Below, piece by piece: positions 18,619 through 27,187 of a stretch of 36,486 nucleotides of DNA. The notes under the pieces are model-generated. The model was not told the origin of the DNA. It made no database searches and was given only the letters and a program-made list of their open reading frames with translations. Each line of letters starts with the position of its first letter. Position 1 is the first letter of the stretch. This DNA is from Pseudomonadales bacterium (GTDB lineage: Bacteria > Pseudomonadota > Gammaproteobacteria > Pseudomonadales > Pseudohongiellaceae): assembly GCA_023254735.1 (NCBI GenBank), contig JALRKV010000018.1, positions 1-36,486 of the forward strand, written 5' to 3'. The position numbers and the translations under genes were made by a program.

Positions 18619-20283
18619 CTAGCGCGGAACCCGCCAGCTGTTGATTTTGTGAACAAGCGCCCGCGTCGATTCATCGAGTGTCGACGCGGTTTGCGCCGAC
18701 TTAGAAGAGCGAGCCGGTTCGCTAAGCGCCGCATACACGTCCTTCGAAAGGCGTTTACCTAGCTCCACGCCCCATTGATCGAAAGCATTAATATTCCACA
18801 GCACGCTAAGCGCAAACACTTTGTGTTCGTAGAGCGCGATCAGCGAGCCTAAATTGTGCGGGCTAAGCTGTTTGATCAGCAGCGTTGTGCTCGGCCGGTT
18901 TCCTTTGATCGTCTTTTGTGGATCCCAGTTCTCCTCCCCAACGTCAGCACCGGCTTCGTCGCCATTCATGAGCGCCATACTTTGGCTTAGGCAGTTCGCG
19001 AGCAAGTGTCGGTGCCGCTCGTCGGCGCTATCTACGCTCGCCGTGGCGAATGCAATAAATTCAACCGGAGTAAATTCGGTGCCTTGGTGCAATTGCTGAA
19101 AATACGAATGCTGACCGTTCGTGCCGGCGCTTCCCCAAATTATTTCTGAGGTCCTCTGAGTAAGCACTGCGCCCTCACGACTGATGGATTTTCCGAGACT
19201 CTCCATATAAAGCTGCTGAAGATAGGCAGGGAATAGACCAAGGTCTTGGCTGTAGGGCACGACAGCGGTGCTCGGACTCGCACCGTATTCTCTATACCAA
19301 TAGGCGAGTAACGCTGACATCACGGGCAGGTTTTCCTGCAGCGGCGCCGTCTCAAAATGCGTGTCCATCGCGTGCGCGCCGGCAAGTAATTCGTCGAAGG
19401 CTTTGAAGCCGATCGCCAGAGCGATGGGTAGTCCGATCGCCGACCAGAGTGAGAAACGCCCGCCGACCCAATCCCATAGGGGGAAGATGTTCGATTGCTC
19501 GATGCCAAACTCGCAAGCCGCGGCGACATTAGCAGAAACAGCCACGAAGTGCCGAGCAACAGCGGCCTCGTCGCTGGCGGCGATGAGCCAGTCGCGCGCT
19601 GACCGCGCATTGGTGAGGGTCTCGAGCGTACCGAAGGTCTTCGAGGCGACGACGAAGAGTGTGGTCGCGGGGTCGAGCTCTGCGAGCGTGCGGGTAAGAT
19701 GCGCGGGATCTACGTTAGAGACAAAATGAACGTCGGGAGTTTCAAGCGCGAAATCGGCGAGTGCATCGACCACCATGGCAGGACCAAGATCCGAGCCGCC
19801 GATGCCGAGGTTGATGATCGTTTCGATTGCGCGGCCATCATAGCCTGTCCATGTGCCCGAATGAACGCTGTCCACGAACTCTCGCATAGAGGTAAGCGTC
19901 TCGCCCACCAGTGCCGCGTGCGGTGCATTCGCTGCGAGTGGACTGCGAAGTGAGGTATGCAGCGCGGCGCGTCCCTCCGACGGATTGATTTTTGCGCCAC
20001 GCAAAAGCGCCCCAATCGCGCCCTGCATGCCGCAGGCCTCGGCGAGTTCAACCAAGGCGGCCAGCGCCGTCGAGTCGATAAGGCTTTTCGAATAGTCGAG
20101 GTGCAGCTCATCTACGGTGAGGCTAAACTGCGCACTGCGCTCGGCGTCATTCGCGAAAAGCAGTTTGAGTGTCTGTGGATCGTGCTGACCATAGCCCTCA
20201 GCGAGGGGCAGGAGCCGGCTCGCAGCTGTGCGGAGCCGCTTGTCTAGGACATCGATTGCGGCGCGGTTTCTGTTAAACGTCAT
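18619..20283 (-). CDS. pgi: Glucose-6-phosphate isomerase
   Basis: Glycolysis/gluconeogenesis enzyme linking glucose-6- and fructose-6-phosphate, the source of hexose phosphate for the adjacent sugar-nucleotide genes. It has 554 aa (E. coli 549). Signatures: NLGIGGSDLGPAMV, VASKTFGTLETLTNA, FPLWDWVGGRFSLWSAIGLP, SLGKSISREG, WGSAGTNGQHSYFQQLHQG (catalytic His) and INAFDQWGVELGK near the C-terminus. It is transcribed away from the tRNA-Thr gene. Confidence 0.97.
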   Translation of the reverse strand: MTFNRNRAAIDVLDKRLRTAASRLLPLAEGYGQHDPQTLKLLFANDAERSAQFSLTVDELHLDYSKSLIDSTALAALVELAEACGMQGAIGALLRGAKINPSEGRAALHTSLRSPLAANAPHAALVGETLTSMREFVDSVHSGTWTGYDGRAIETIINLGIGGSDLGPAMVVDALADFALETPDVHFVSNVDPAHLTRTLAELDPATTLFVVASKTFGTLETLTNARSARDWLIAASDEAAVARHFVAVSANVAAACEFGIEQSNIFPLWDWVGGRFSLWSAIGLPIALAIGFKAFDELLAGAHAMDTHFETAPLQENLPVMSALLAYWYREYGASPSTAVVPYSQDLGLFPAYLQQLYMESLGKSISREGAVLTQRTSEIIWGSAGTNGQHSYFQQLHQGTEFTPVEFIAFATASVDSADERHRHLLANCLSQSMALMNGDEAGADVGEENWDPQKTIKGNRPSTTLLIKQLSPHNLGSLIALYEHKVFALSVLWNINAFDQWGVELGKRLSKDVYAALSEPARSSKSAQTASTLDESTRALVHKINSWRVPR

Positions 20284-20632
20284 ACACTTGCCTGTAAATC
20301 GCGGTGGATTGGGTTTTATACTGCGCCTGAAGTGCTTGGGTCCTCGGGCGGCAGTGGGTCGAGTTAACGCTTACGGCTGAGGGCGCAGCGCTGGGTCGCA
20401 CTTTAGCATACTCATGCGTTTGGATACTCGTCACCCCTTGCATAGCGCCCAGCCGTCGCGGGGTAACAGGGGTAGCCCGAGGTGACGGGAGGTAACGGGG
20501 GTTCAAAAGAGTGAGCGGGCGGTTCGCAGCTGATGAAAAAAATCCTCAACAGGGCTATTGAACCGCTCGGAGTTTGTGGTTAAACTGCGCGCCTTGTTCG
20601 ACGGAGCTCGGTCTGAGTCCATCAAACATTGT
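20284..20632. other. Gene-free stretch between pgi and tRNA-Thr
   Basis: 349 bases with no credible gene. Within it are a G-rich imperfect repeat (20460-20501: GGGGTAACAGGGG, then GGTGACGGGAGG and TAACGGGGG, four G-runs on the plus strand) and the likely tRNA promoter near 20558-20586. The pgi promoter should lie at its left end on the minus strand; I could not pick it out. Confidence 0.6.
20558..20586 (+). promoter_or_regulatory. Promoter of the tRNA-Thr gene with GC-rich discriminator
   Basis: TTGAAC (20558-20563) and TAAACT (20581-20586) are 17 bases apart, followed at once by GCGCGCC. A GC-rich discriminator after the -10 is typical of stable-RNA promoters under stringent control. Transcription would start near 20593, giving a leader of about 40 bases. 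Confidence 0.55.
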
Positions 20633-20710
20633 GCCGCTATAGCTCAGCCGTGGTAGAGCAGCTGACTTGTAATCAGCAGGTCCCGAGTTCGACTCTTGGT
20701 GGCGGCACCA
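20633..20710 (+). tRNA. tRNA-Thr(TGT)
   Basis: A full cloverleaf can be drawn: acceptor GCCGCTA paired with TGGCGGC (one G-T), D-stem GCTC/GAGC, anticodon stem GCTGA/TCAGC around the loop CTTGTAA (anticodon TGT, reads ACA), and T-arm CCGAG-TTCGACT-CTTGG. The discriminator is A at 20707 and CCA is encoded (20708-20710). The D-loop is two bases longer than the most common form. A T-run (20713-20717) follows immediately and may help termination. Nothing after it looks like an integrated element. Confidence 0.96.
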
Positions 20711-20968
20711 CTTTTTCTTTGTATCTCTCCCTGTCTGGCTCTTCCTCTGTTCCTCTGTTTTTCCGACACTCTCTTTCGAAACCACTTCTTTACCACCAGT
20801 TATTTACCGCGAACGGCCCCTACGGAATACTCTCGAGAAAACGTTCTAATAACGGAATCTAAGCACGCCGTCTGATAACGTCTCGACGTGTCCCTACCTC
20901 TTTGCCGAAACTCGCCCACTGATCTACACTTAGTGTCCTATTTTTCTGCGAGCACATTGACTCGCCAC

Positions 20969-22057
20969 ATGACTCGAGATCTCGCCGAAATGACCGCAGC
21001 TGCGCCTCTAAGTATTACCGAAATTCAAGAGCTCGTCGCAGAGCATGGCGCAACAGTGAGCCTCGGGCGCTCGATAGGCGAGCTAATCGCCGATGGAGAG
21101 CTGCCGCGTCTGGCGAACGCGACGGTACTAAAGGGCAAGGTGTCGGACTCAGTGTTTGGCGAATCGCTTGTTGCTGCCGACGGTCGCGAGCTAAGGCTCA
21201 TGTTTCGCAATAACCGAATTTCGACTCACGACGTAAATCGCGGCGCGATTCCATTCAAAGACCAAGTCCTCGCTCTCAATCACGATCATATGCGCCGGCT
21301 TGTGAGCGGGGCGATCGGCACGTCGCAGTTTGAAGTGCCGGGTCTTGCCGCGACGTCGACCGTGATTCCTGCGGAAAATCTCGAGCTGGTGATGCTCGAG
21401 AATGTCCTGCGTCGCTATATGGCCAAGAGCTCGACGTCGACTTCGCTCTATCAGCACTGGCTCGCAGCAAAGCAGAGCGGGGCGCGCGTGCTGCGATTCG
21501 CCGGTCACGAGCTTGCGGTAAACAGTCTCGAGCCGAATGGGTGTCTTCCGTATCTTCTCGACACGCCGAGCAGCAAGGCCGCGGTGGATGAGACGATGGA
21601 TGCAGAACAGCTCGTCGCGATGGGCGTTTGTACCGAAGGGCAGTATGCGCAAATTCGCAATTCTTCCCTAATGGCCTTCGGCATCGTGACGGAGCATCTT
21701 CGTGAGCGGGGCATGGTGCTCGTCGATACGAAAACCGAACATGGGATAAATCGTGCCGGTGAGATTGTTGCCGCTGACGAACTTTATACTATGGATTCTT
21801 CGCGTTTCTGGCGCCTTAATGACGCGGGCGAGCTACTCACCCGCGATGGTGAGCCCGTGTCTTTCTCGAAAGAGTTCGCACGCGGCATGGTGACCGAGCA
21901 CGATCAACAGTTTACTCAGGCTCAGGCCAATGAGATCGCAGTGCGCTATATCGAAGGCTTGCAGCATTTGTTAGGAGTGCGGTTTGTGCCCGATTTGAGG
22001 CCGCGAGACGAGCGTCTCGTCGAATCGGTGAATCTGATACTCGATTCGCTCACCTAG
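20969..22057 (+). CDS. purC: SAICAR synthetase, divergent long form
   Basis: Phosphoribosylaminoimidazole-succinocarboxamide synthase, joining CAIR and aspartate with ATP. The sequence is far from E. coli PurC (237 aa) but keeps the family's landmarks in order: LKGKVSDSVF (usual GKVRDIY), RNNRISTHDV (usual DRISAFD), IPFKDQVL (usual IPGKGKVL), LRRYMAKSSTSTSLY (usual RxYxTGS), VDTKTEHGI (usual DTKFEFG) and DELYTMDSSRFW (usual DExxTPDSSRFW). From 20969 it has 362 aa. The start is uncertain: 20888 (GTG), 20969 and 20990 are all in frame and none has a good ribosome site. It is distant from purH/purD and stands alone between the tRNA and a peptidase gene. Moderately sure of the family, less of the exact reaction. 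Confidence 0.78.
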   Translation: MTRDLAEMTAAAPLSITEIQELVAEHGATVSLGRSIGELIADGELPRLANATVLKGKVSDSVFGESLVAADGRELRLMFRNNRISTHDVNRGAIPFKDQVLALNHDHMRRLVSGAIGTSQFEVPGLAATSTVIPAENLELVMLENVLRRYMAKSSTSTSLYQHWLAAKQSGARVLRFAGHELAVNSLEPNGCLPYLLDTPSSKAAVDETMDAEQLVAMGVCTEGQYAQIRNSSLMAFGIVTEHLRERGMVLVDTKTEHGINRAGEIVAADELYTMDSSRFWRLNDAGELLTRDGEPVSFSKEFARGMVTEHDQQFTQAQANEIAVRYIEGLQHLLGVRFVPDLRPRDERLVESVNLILDSLT

Positions 22058-22115
22058 CTGAGCGATGCGCCTAACCAGGCTCCAAATAGCATCGGGCCTC
22101 CAATTAGGAACGAAC

Positions 22116-24560
22116 ATGATTAATCAGCCTCTCTATGCTCGCAGATTTTTTGCTCTCGCCGCAGTGTGCTCGTCGATACTCTTATTGACCAGCTGCGGGG
22201 ATGGTGTGTCTCCAGGTGCTGATCGCTCGCAATCTGAACAAGGGGAATTTGTGACTGACTCTCGCCCGCCTTCGCCGACCATCGAAGACTATCGTCGTGC
22301 CGAGCAGATGCTCGCACCCAACATGGCGCCATTGCTCGTCGGTGAAATTCGCGCGCACTATTGGCAGCAGGACGACAGGCTTATTATTCGACGCCGCACC
22401 GAAGAAGGTAGCGAATATGTCCTTGTCGACCCAGCCGCGGGCTCAGCAGTCGAGCTGTTCGATTCTGCACGAGTCGCCGCGCTGCTCGAACTCCGGGCGA
22501 GTGAAGACGCAGTAGGTAAGACAGACTCGGCTGAAGAAATAGACGCAAACGACCTTAATTTACGCAGCTTAAAGCTCGAAGCGAATGAACTTCGATTTGA
22601 CTTTGCGGGCGAGAGGTTTGCGCTCGACCTAGCAAGCATGCTGACAAACGATTCAGCCCTCACTCGTCTGCAAGCGCCGCCGCCACACCAGTTCCTTTCA
22701 CCTGACGGCGAACGTGCGGCGTTCATCCGCGAGCACAATCTCTGGGTGCGCAGCACTCGGGATGGAAGCGAGGTGCAGCTTACTTTCGATGGGTCGGCCG
22801 ACTACGGCTATGCAACCAATAGCGCAGGTTGGATTCAGGATCCAGGCCCCGTGCTACTGTGGTCACCGGACTCATCAAAAATCGCGACGTTTAGACAAGA
22901 TTCTCGCGAAGTGAAAACGCTGACCCTCGTTGAGACCGCGGTGGGCCATCCGAGAGTAGACACCTGGAAATATCCACTGCCAGGGGATGAGCATGTGTTC
23001 ATGCTTGAACGCGTTGTGATCCATCTCGATCCCATGCCGCGTCTCGTCGCGCTCGAGTTGCCTGCAGAGCCGCAGCGTTCGACCACAACCGATCACATCG
23101 CTGGCCGTAGCGGCGAATTCCTCGACGTAGAGTGGAGTGCAGATAGCACCGCACTCGCCTTCGTATCGTCTTCGCGCGATCATAAAATCGCGCAATTGAG
23201 ACTGGCGGATATCGACACGGGCGCGGTCCGCGATGTCTACAGGGAAGTCACCGAAACCTATTACGAGTCGGGATTCGATGCCGAGAATTGGCAAGTGCTG
23301 CACGCGACCGACGAATTTATCTGGTTCTCTGAGCGCAGCAACTGGGGCCATCTCTATTTGGGCGATCTCGCGACCGGCGAAATAAAAGCACCTATAACGA
23401 GCGGCAACTGGGCCGTGCTCCAGATGCTCAGGGTGGATGAGGACACGCGTACCATCACCTTTATTGGCTCGAATCGCGAAGCCGTCGATCCCTATTTTCA
23501 ATCTTTGTATCGAGTCAGCATTGATGGTGGTGAGCCAGAGCTGCTTACCCCTGAACCTGCGCACCACGACCTCAGTCTCGCGCCGAGTGGAGGTTTCGTT
23601 CTTGATAGCTACTCGACACCGACGACGCCGCCAGTAAGTGTGCTGCGACGCGCGAATGGCGGGGTGTTACTCACGCTCGCAGACACGTCGCTCGATCGTC
23701 TGCGTGCTGCAGGATGGGTCGCCCCAGAGCCTTTCGTGACCAAGGCGCGCGATGGGCTTACCACGATTCATGGGCTGCTCTATAAACCGTCGAACTTCGA
23801 TGAGTCGCTAAGCTATCCTGTTCTGAACTATCTGTATCCGGGGCCTCAGACTGGCAGCGTGGGCAGTCGTGCGTTCAGTGCGGCGCGCCGAGATAAACAG
23901 GCGGTGGCGGAGCTAGGGTTTGTCGTCGTCGAGCTTGACGCTATGGGCACGCCCGGTCGCTCGAAGTCATTCCACGACGCGTACTATGCCGACATGGGCG
24001 ATAATGGACTGCCCGATCAGATCGCCGGCATTCGTGAGCTTGCCGCGTCGCGCCCGTGGATGGATCTCGACCGCGTCGGCATCTGGGGGCATTCGGGCGG
24101 CGGCTTCGCGTCGACCGCGGGAATTCTGCGCTATCCCAAATTTTACAAGGTCGCCGTTTCGAGCGCCGGCAATCACGACAATCGCAACTATGAAGACGAC
24201 TGGGGCGAGAAGTGGCAGGGGCTACTCGAGACGACGATGGTCGAAGAGGGGGGGGCTGGCGCTAAGCAGATAAGCAATTACGATGGTCAGGCGAATCAGC
24301 TGCTTGCCAATCGACTAGAAGGTAAACTTCTCTTGGCCCATGGACTGATGGACGACAATGTTCATCCATCGAATACGCTGCTGGTTGTGCAGGCACTGAT
24401 CGAGGCCGAGAAAGACTTCGATCTCTTGCTGCTCCCCGACGCGGGGCACGGATTTGGTAACTCGCGTTATTTCATGAAGAAGCGCTGGGACTATTTCTTG
24501 CGCCACCTTGCACAGAGGGAACCGGTCGCAGATTTTCGCTTCGCGGCGAACATCCCCTAA
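22116..24560 (+). CDS. S9B (DPP IV-like) peptidase lipoprotein
   Basis: Serine peptidase of the prolyl oligopeptidase clan, 814 aa from the ATG at 22116 (AGGAAC upstream). The N-terminus is a lipoprotein signal with lipobox LLTSC, Cys27, and Gly at +2, which points to the outer membrane. A beta-propeller (DPPIV_N type; SPDGERAAFIREHNLWV, LLWSPDSSKIATFR) spans roughly 120-540, followed by the alpha/beta hydrolase domain with Ser660 in GHSGGG (usually GWSYGG), Asp746/747 in GLMDDNVHP and His778 in DAGHGFG. The double Glu that binds the peptide N-terminus in DPP IV (usual EE before the WWSPD strand) is not visible; the stretch reads SAGWIQDPGPVLLWSPD. It lies before a secreted protein and an amino-acid symporter, suggesting peptide use. 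Confidence 0.88.
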   Translation: MINQPLYARRFFALAAVCSSILLLTSCGDGVSPGADRSQSEQGEFVTDSRPPSPTIEDYRRAEQMLAPNMAPLLVGEIRAHYWQQDDRLIIRRRTEEGSEYVLVDPAAGSAVELFDSARVAALLELRASEDAVGKTDSAEEIDANDLNLRSLKLEANELRFDFAGERFALDLASMLTNDSALTRLQAPPPHQFLSPDGERAAFIREHNLWVRSTRDGSEVQLTFDGSADYGYATNSAGWIQDPGPVLLWSPDSSKIATFRQDSREVKTLTLVETAVGHPRVDTWKYPLPGDEHVFMLERVVIHLDPMPRLVALELPAEPQRSTTTDHIAGRSGEFLDVEWSADSTALAFVSSSRDHKIAQLRLADIDTGAVRDVYREVTETYYESGFDAENWQVLHATDEFIWFSERSNWGHLYLGDLATGEIKAPITSGNWAVLQMLRVDEDTRTITFIGSNREAVDPYFQSLYRVSIDGGEPELLTPEPAHHDLSLAPSGGFVLDSYSTPTTPPVSVLRRANGGVLLTLADTSLDRLRAAGWVAPEPFVTKARDGLTTIHGLLYKPSNFDESLSYPVLNYLYPGPQTGSVGSRAFSAARRDKQAVAELGFVVVELDAMGTPGRSKSFHDAYYADMGDNGLPDQIAGIRELAASRPWMDLDRVGIWGHSGGGFASTAGILRYPKFYKVAVSSAGNHDNRNYEDDWGEKWQGLLETTMVEEGGAGAKQISNYDGQANQLLANRLEGKLLLAHGLMDDNVHPSNTLLVVQALIEAEKDFDLLLLPDAGHGFGNSRYFMKKRWDYFLRHLAQREPVADFRFAANIP

Positions 24561-24722
24561 GCGGCGAATGACGCGTTGAGATAATTCGAAGTTGTTCGAG
24601 GGAAAGGCGCAGCAGTTCGTCGGCGCTTGCACCAAACGCGAACGCTGAGGTAGCCTCAACGCTCGTTTCAAGATAAAACTGAGCAAGACGTTGATAGAAA
24701 GACCTATCCAAAGGGGCAGACA

Positions 24723-25727
24723 ATGATCCGATTCGACAGAAAGACCGCAGAGCGAGCCCGTTCGCTGACACTGTTCGGCCTTGCCGCGAGCGCGATGCCG
24801 CTCTTGGCGCTAGCGCAGGAGACGTCTAATTGGGAACCGCCAAAGTTAGACTGGGGCGTGCCGGACGTGCAGGGTGTATGGAATTATCAGACGCGTTCGT
24901 CGCTCGAGCGCCCCGCAAACTACAACGGTAAGCTCGAGATTTCTGAACAAGAGATGCTCGAGACGATGGTGTCGACGCCTGACTATATTGCGTTCCTCGA
25001 GGCCACCGGCGCAGAGGCGCCCGGGCCTGAGAATGTCGGCGGCTACAATGGCTTCTGGATCACGCCGGGCGATACGCTGTCATTTATGAACGGCTTTTAC
25101 AGAACGTCAGTAATTACCTATCCCGAAGATGGGCGCATCCCGTGGCGCGAAGAAGGCAAGGCGCTACGAGCCTCGCAGCAGGAAGACCTGCCGATGGGAC
25201 GCGCCGAAAGCGATGGCCCAGAGGGTCGAACGCTCTCCGATCGATGCCTCGTGAGCTTCTCATCAACGGCACCGTTTTTAAGCAGTCTTTACAATAACAA
25301 TATGCAGATTGTTCAGTCGCCGACGCATGTCATGCTGCTTGCTGAGATGGTGCACAACGCGCGTATCGTTCGTATCGATCAAGAATTTAAAGACCTCCCC
25401 TATGAAAAATGGCTAGGTGACTCCATCGGTTATTATGAAGGCGACACGCTTGTAGTCGAGACCAAAAACTTCAATCCTTGGCAGGTGCAAAAAGAGCGTC
25501 TGATTTCAGAGGGCATTCACCTTACCGAGCGTTTTACGCGGGTAGAAGATCAGAAGCTTCACTATTCGTTCACAATCGACGACCCGGAGCTCTACACCGA
25601 GCCTTGGACGGGAGAGCTGCCGATGTATGGCAACTCTGAGCTCTACGAATACGCGTGCCACGAAGGAAACTACGCGATGCGCGCGATTCTTGCGGGCGAG
25701 CGTAGACGAGAAGCCGACGCGAAATAG
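24723..25727 (+). CDS. Secreted protein of unknown function, paralogue 1
   Basis: A 334-aa protein whose function I do not know. A signal peptide (hydrophobic 15-30, cleavage LALA|QE at 31) follows a strong AAGGGG ribosome site. It shares a run of motifs with the gene at 35187: GVPDVQGVW, NVGGYNGFW, RTSVITYPEDGR, YNNNMQIVQ, LLAEMVHNARIVR, WLGDSIGYYEGDTLVVETKNF, TERFTR, PWTGELPM and LYEYACHEGNYA. The mature part has exactly two cysteines, in DRCLVSF and YACHEGN, both kept in the paralogue, so a disulfide is likely. I remember similar proteins as common in acidobacteria and gammaproteobacteria, without a known role. It sits between the peptidase and AGCS symporter genes. Confidence 0.8.
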   Translation: MIRFDRKTAERARSLTLFGLAASAMPLLALAQETSNWEPPKLDWGVPDVQGVWNYQTRSSLERPANYNGKLEISEQEMLETMVSTPDYIAFLEATGAEAPGPENVGGYNGFWITPGDTLSFMNGFYRTSVITYPEDGRIPWREEGKALRASQQEDLPMGRAESDGPEGRTLSDRCLVSFSSTAPFLSSLYNNNMQIVQSPTHVMLLAEMVHNARIVRIDQEFKDLPYEKWLGDSIGYYEGDTLVVETKNFNPWQVQKERLISEGIHLTERFTRVEDQKLHYSFTIDDPELYTEPWTGELPMYGNSELYEYACHEGNYAMRAILAGERRREADAK

Positions 25728-25801
25728 CCTGCGAGCGCGAGATCACAAGGCGGCGCGTTTACTCTGCCGCTGACAAAAATTAGAAGACCATCGAGGGCCG
25801 C

Positions 25802-27187
25802 GTGCCAATGACTCAGATCGAAGCGGCTATTGCGGCCTACGTTAATTTTATGTGGGGACTGCCGCTGGTTATCTTGTTAGTCGGTGGCGGCCTTTTCTTC
25901 ATGCTGCATTCGCAGCTCAGACACTTCCGCTATTTTCGGCACAGCGTCGATCTGCTCCGAGGGAAATTTAACGACGACTCCGAAAGCATAGGCGGAGATA
26001 TTTCGCATTTTCTCGCGTTAGCCACGGCGCTCGCCGGCACGATGGGGCTGGGCAACATCACTGGCGTGGCGGTTGCCCTTACCGTCGGAGGCCCTGGCGC
26101 AATCTTCTGGATGTGGGTCACCGCAGTCGTCGGCATCAGCACTAAATTTTACACGGCAACGCTCGCCATAATGTATCGCGGCATCGACGATGCAGGCAGA
26201 TTGCAGGGCGGCCCCATGTACATTATCCGCGAGGGGTTGGGTAAAAAATGGGTGCCGCTTGCTTGGTTGTTTGCGGCGGCGGGCATGGTTGGCACGTTGC
26301 CGGTCTTTCAGGTCAATCAGCTCGTGCAGATTATCCGCGACACTGTCGCCATCCCCAATGGCTTGACTACGGCCGATTCGCATTTTAATTTTGATTTAAT
26401 CCTGGGCATCGTCTTAGCCGTCATCGCCTTCGCTATCACCGTGGGAAATGTAAAGCGCGTGTCTGCCGTGGCAGGGAAAATGGTGCCGGCGATGGTGATA
26501 TTTTATTTCGCGGTCACTGCGGTTCTTCTGGTGAGCCACATCGAGCAGGTCCCGTCGATGTTGCTTCTCATCGTGACGGATGCCTTCAGCGGTCAGGCTG
26601 TCTCTGGCGGCGTGATTGGCACAGTCATATTGATTGGCGTGCAGCGCGGCGCGTTCTCCAATGAGGCAGGTATTGGCACCGAGTCGTTGGCTCATGGCGC
26701 GGCGAAAACCAACGAGCCCGCACGGGAAGGATTGGTGGCGATGGTTGGTCCTATCGCCGACACGCTCATCGTGTGTACTTGCACTGCGCTGACGCTTTTG
26801 GTCACCGGCGTTTGGGAGGGGGGCGCTCAGGGCGTAACTATGGCTGCGGAGGCGTATGAGCAGGTCTTTCCGGGTTTTGGTTCTTATTTGCTGCTGATCA
26901 TGGTCTTCGTTCTCAGCATGACTACGGTGCTTACCTATTGGTATTACGGCAGCAAATGCATGGGATTCTTATTTGGCGCGCATCGCGAAAAATATTATCT
27001 GTGGGCTTACATGCTGCTAATCGTGGCAGGCTCGGTGGTCTCACTCGATATCGTTATTAATCTACTCGACGGCGCGTATGCGACCATGGCGATTCCCACC
27101 ATGGTGTCGACGCTGCTGCTCGCGCCAAAAGTCAAAGCGGTCGCGACGAACTATTTCACCAGACTCGATTCTGGCGAATTCGACTAA
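25802..27187 (+). CDS. AGCS-family sodium:amino-acid symporter
   Basis: Alanine/glycine:cation symporter family, inner membrane, 461 aa with about ten hydrophobic segments. Family hallmarks: GTMGLGNITGVAVAL near the first helices, GGPMYII, and the conserved FSNEAGIGTESLAHGAAKT. The substrate is probably a small amino acid such as alanine or glycine. The start may be the GTG at 25802 or the ATG at 25808; GAGGG lies 4 and 10 bases before them. Placed after the peptidase, it could take up amino acids released from peptides. Its stop codon overlaps the stop of the convergent OPA transporter gene (27184-27187). Confidence 0.92.
   Translation: MPMTQIEAAIAAYVNFMWGLPLVILLVGGGLFFMLHSQLRHFRYFRHSVDLLRGKFNDDSESIGGDISHFLALATALAGTMGLGNITGVAVALTVGGPGAIFWMWVTAVVGISTKFYTATLAIMYRGIDDAGRLQGGPMYIIREGLGKKWVPLAWLFAAAGMVGTLPVFQVNQLVQIIRDTVAIPNGLTTADSHFNFDLILGIVLAVIAFAITVGNVKRVSAVAGKMVPAMVIFYFAVTAVLLVSHIEQVPSMLLLIVTDAFSGQAVSGGVIGTVILIGVQRGAFSNEAGIGTESLAHGAAKTNEPAREGLVAMVGPIADTLIVCTCTALTLLVTGVWEGGAQGVTMAAEAYEQVFPGFGSYLLLIMVFVLSMTTVLTYWYYGSKCMGFLFGAHREKYYLWAYMLLIVAGSVVSLDIVINLLDGAYATMAIPTMVSTLLLAPKVKAVATNYFTRLDSGEFD

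Noticed and set aside
20555..20785. 76-aa minus-strand reading frame over the tRNA (HQESNSGPADYKSAALPR)
   Set aside because: It is the antisense translation of the tRNA-Thr gene, a well-known false protein that appears wherever such tRNAs are translated.
20633..22057. tRNA-Thr as an integration site for a genomic island carrying purC and the genes to its right
   Set aside because: I saw no integrase, no repeat of the tRNA 3' end further right, and the next gene is a purine synthesis gene.
24472..24771. 99-aa minus-strand frame in the gap after the peptidase gene, with a protein-like stretch (ASADELLRLSLEQLRI)
   Set aside because: It overlaps the peptidase C-terminus and the signal peptide of the next gene, both well supported, and it has no recognisable family.
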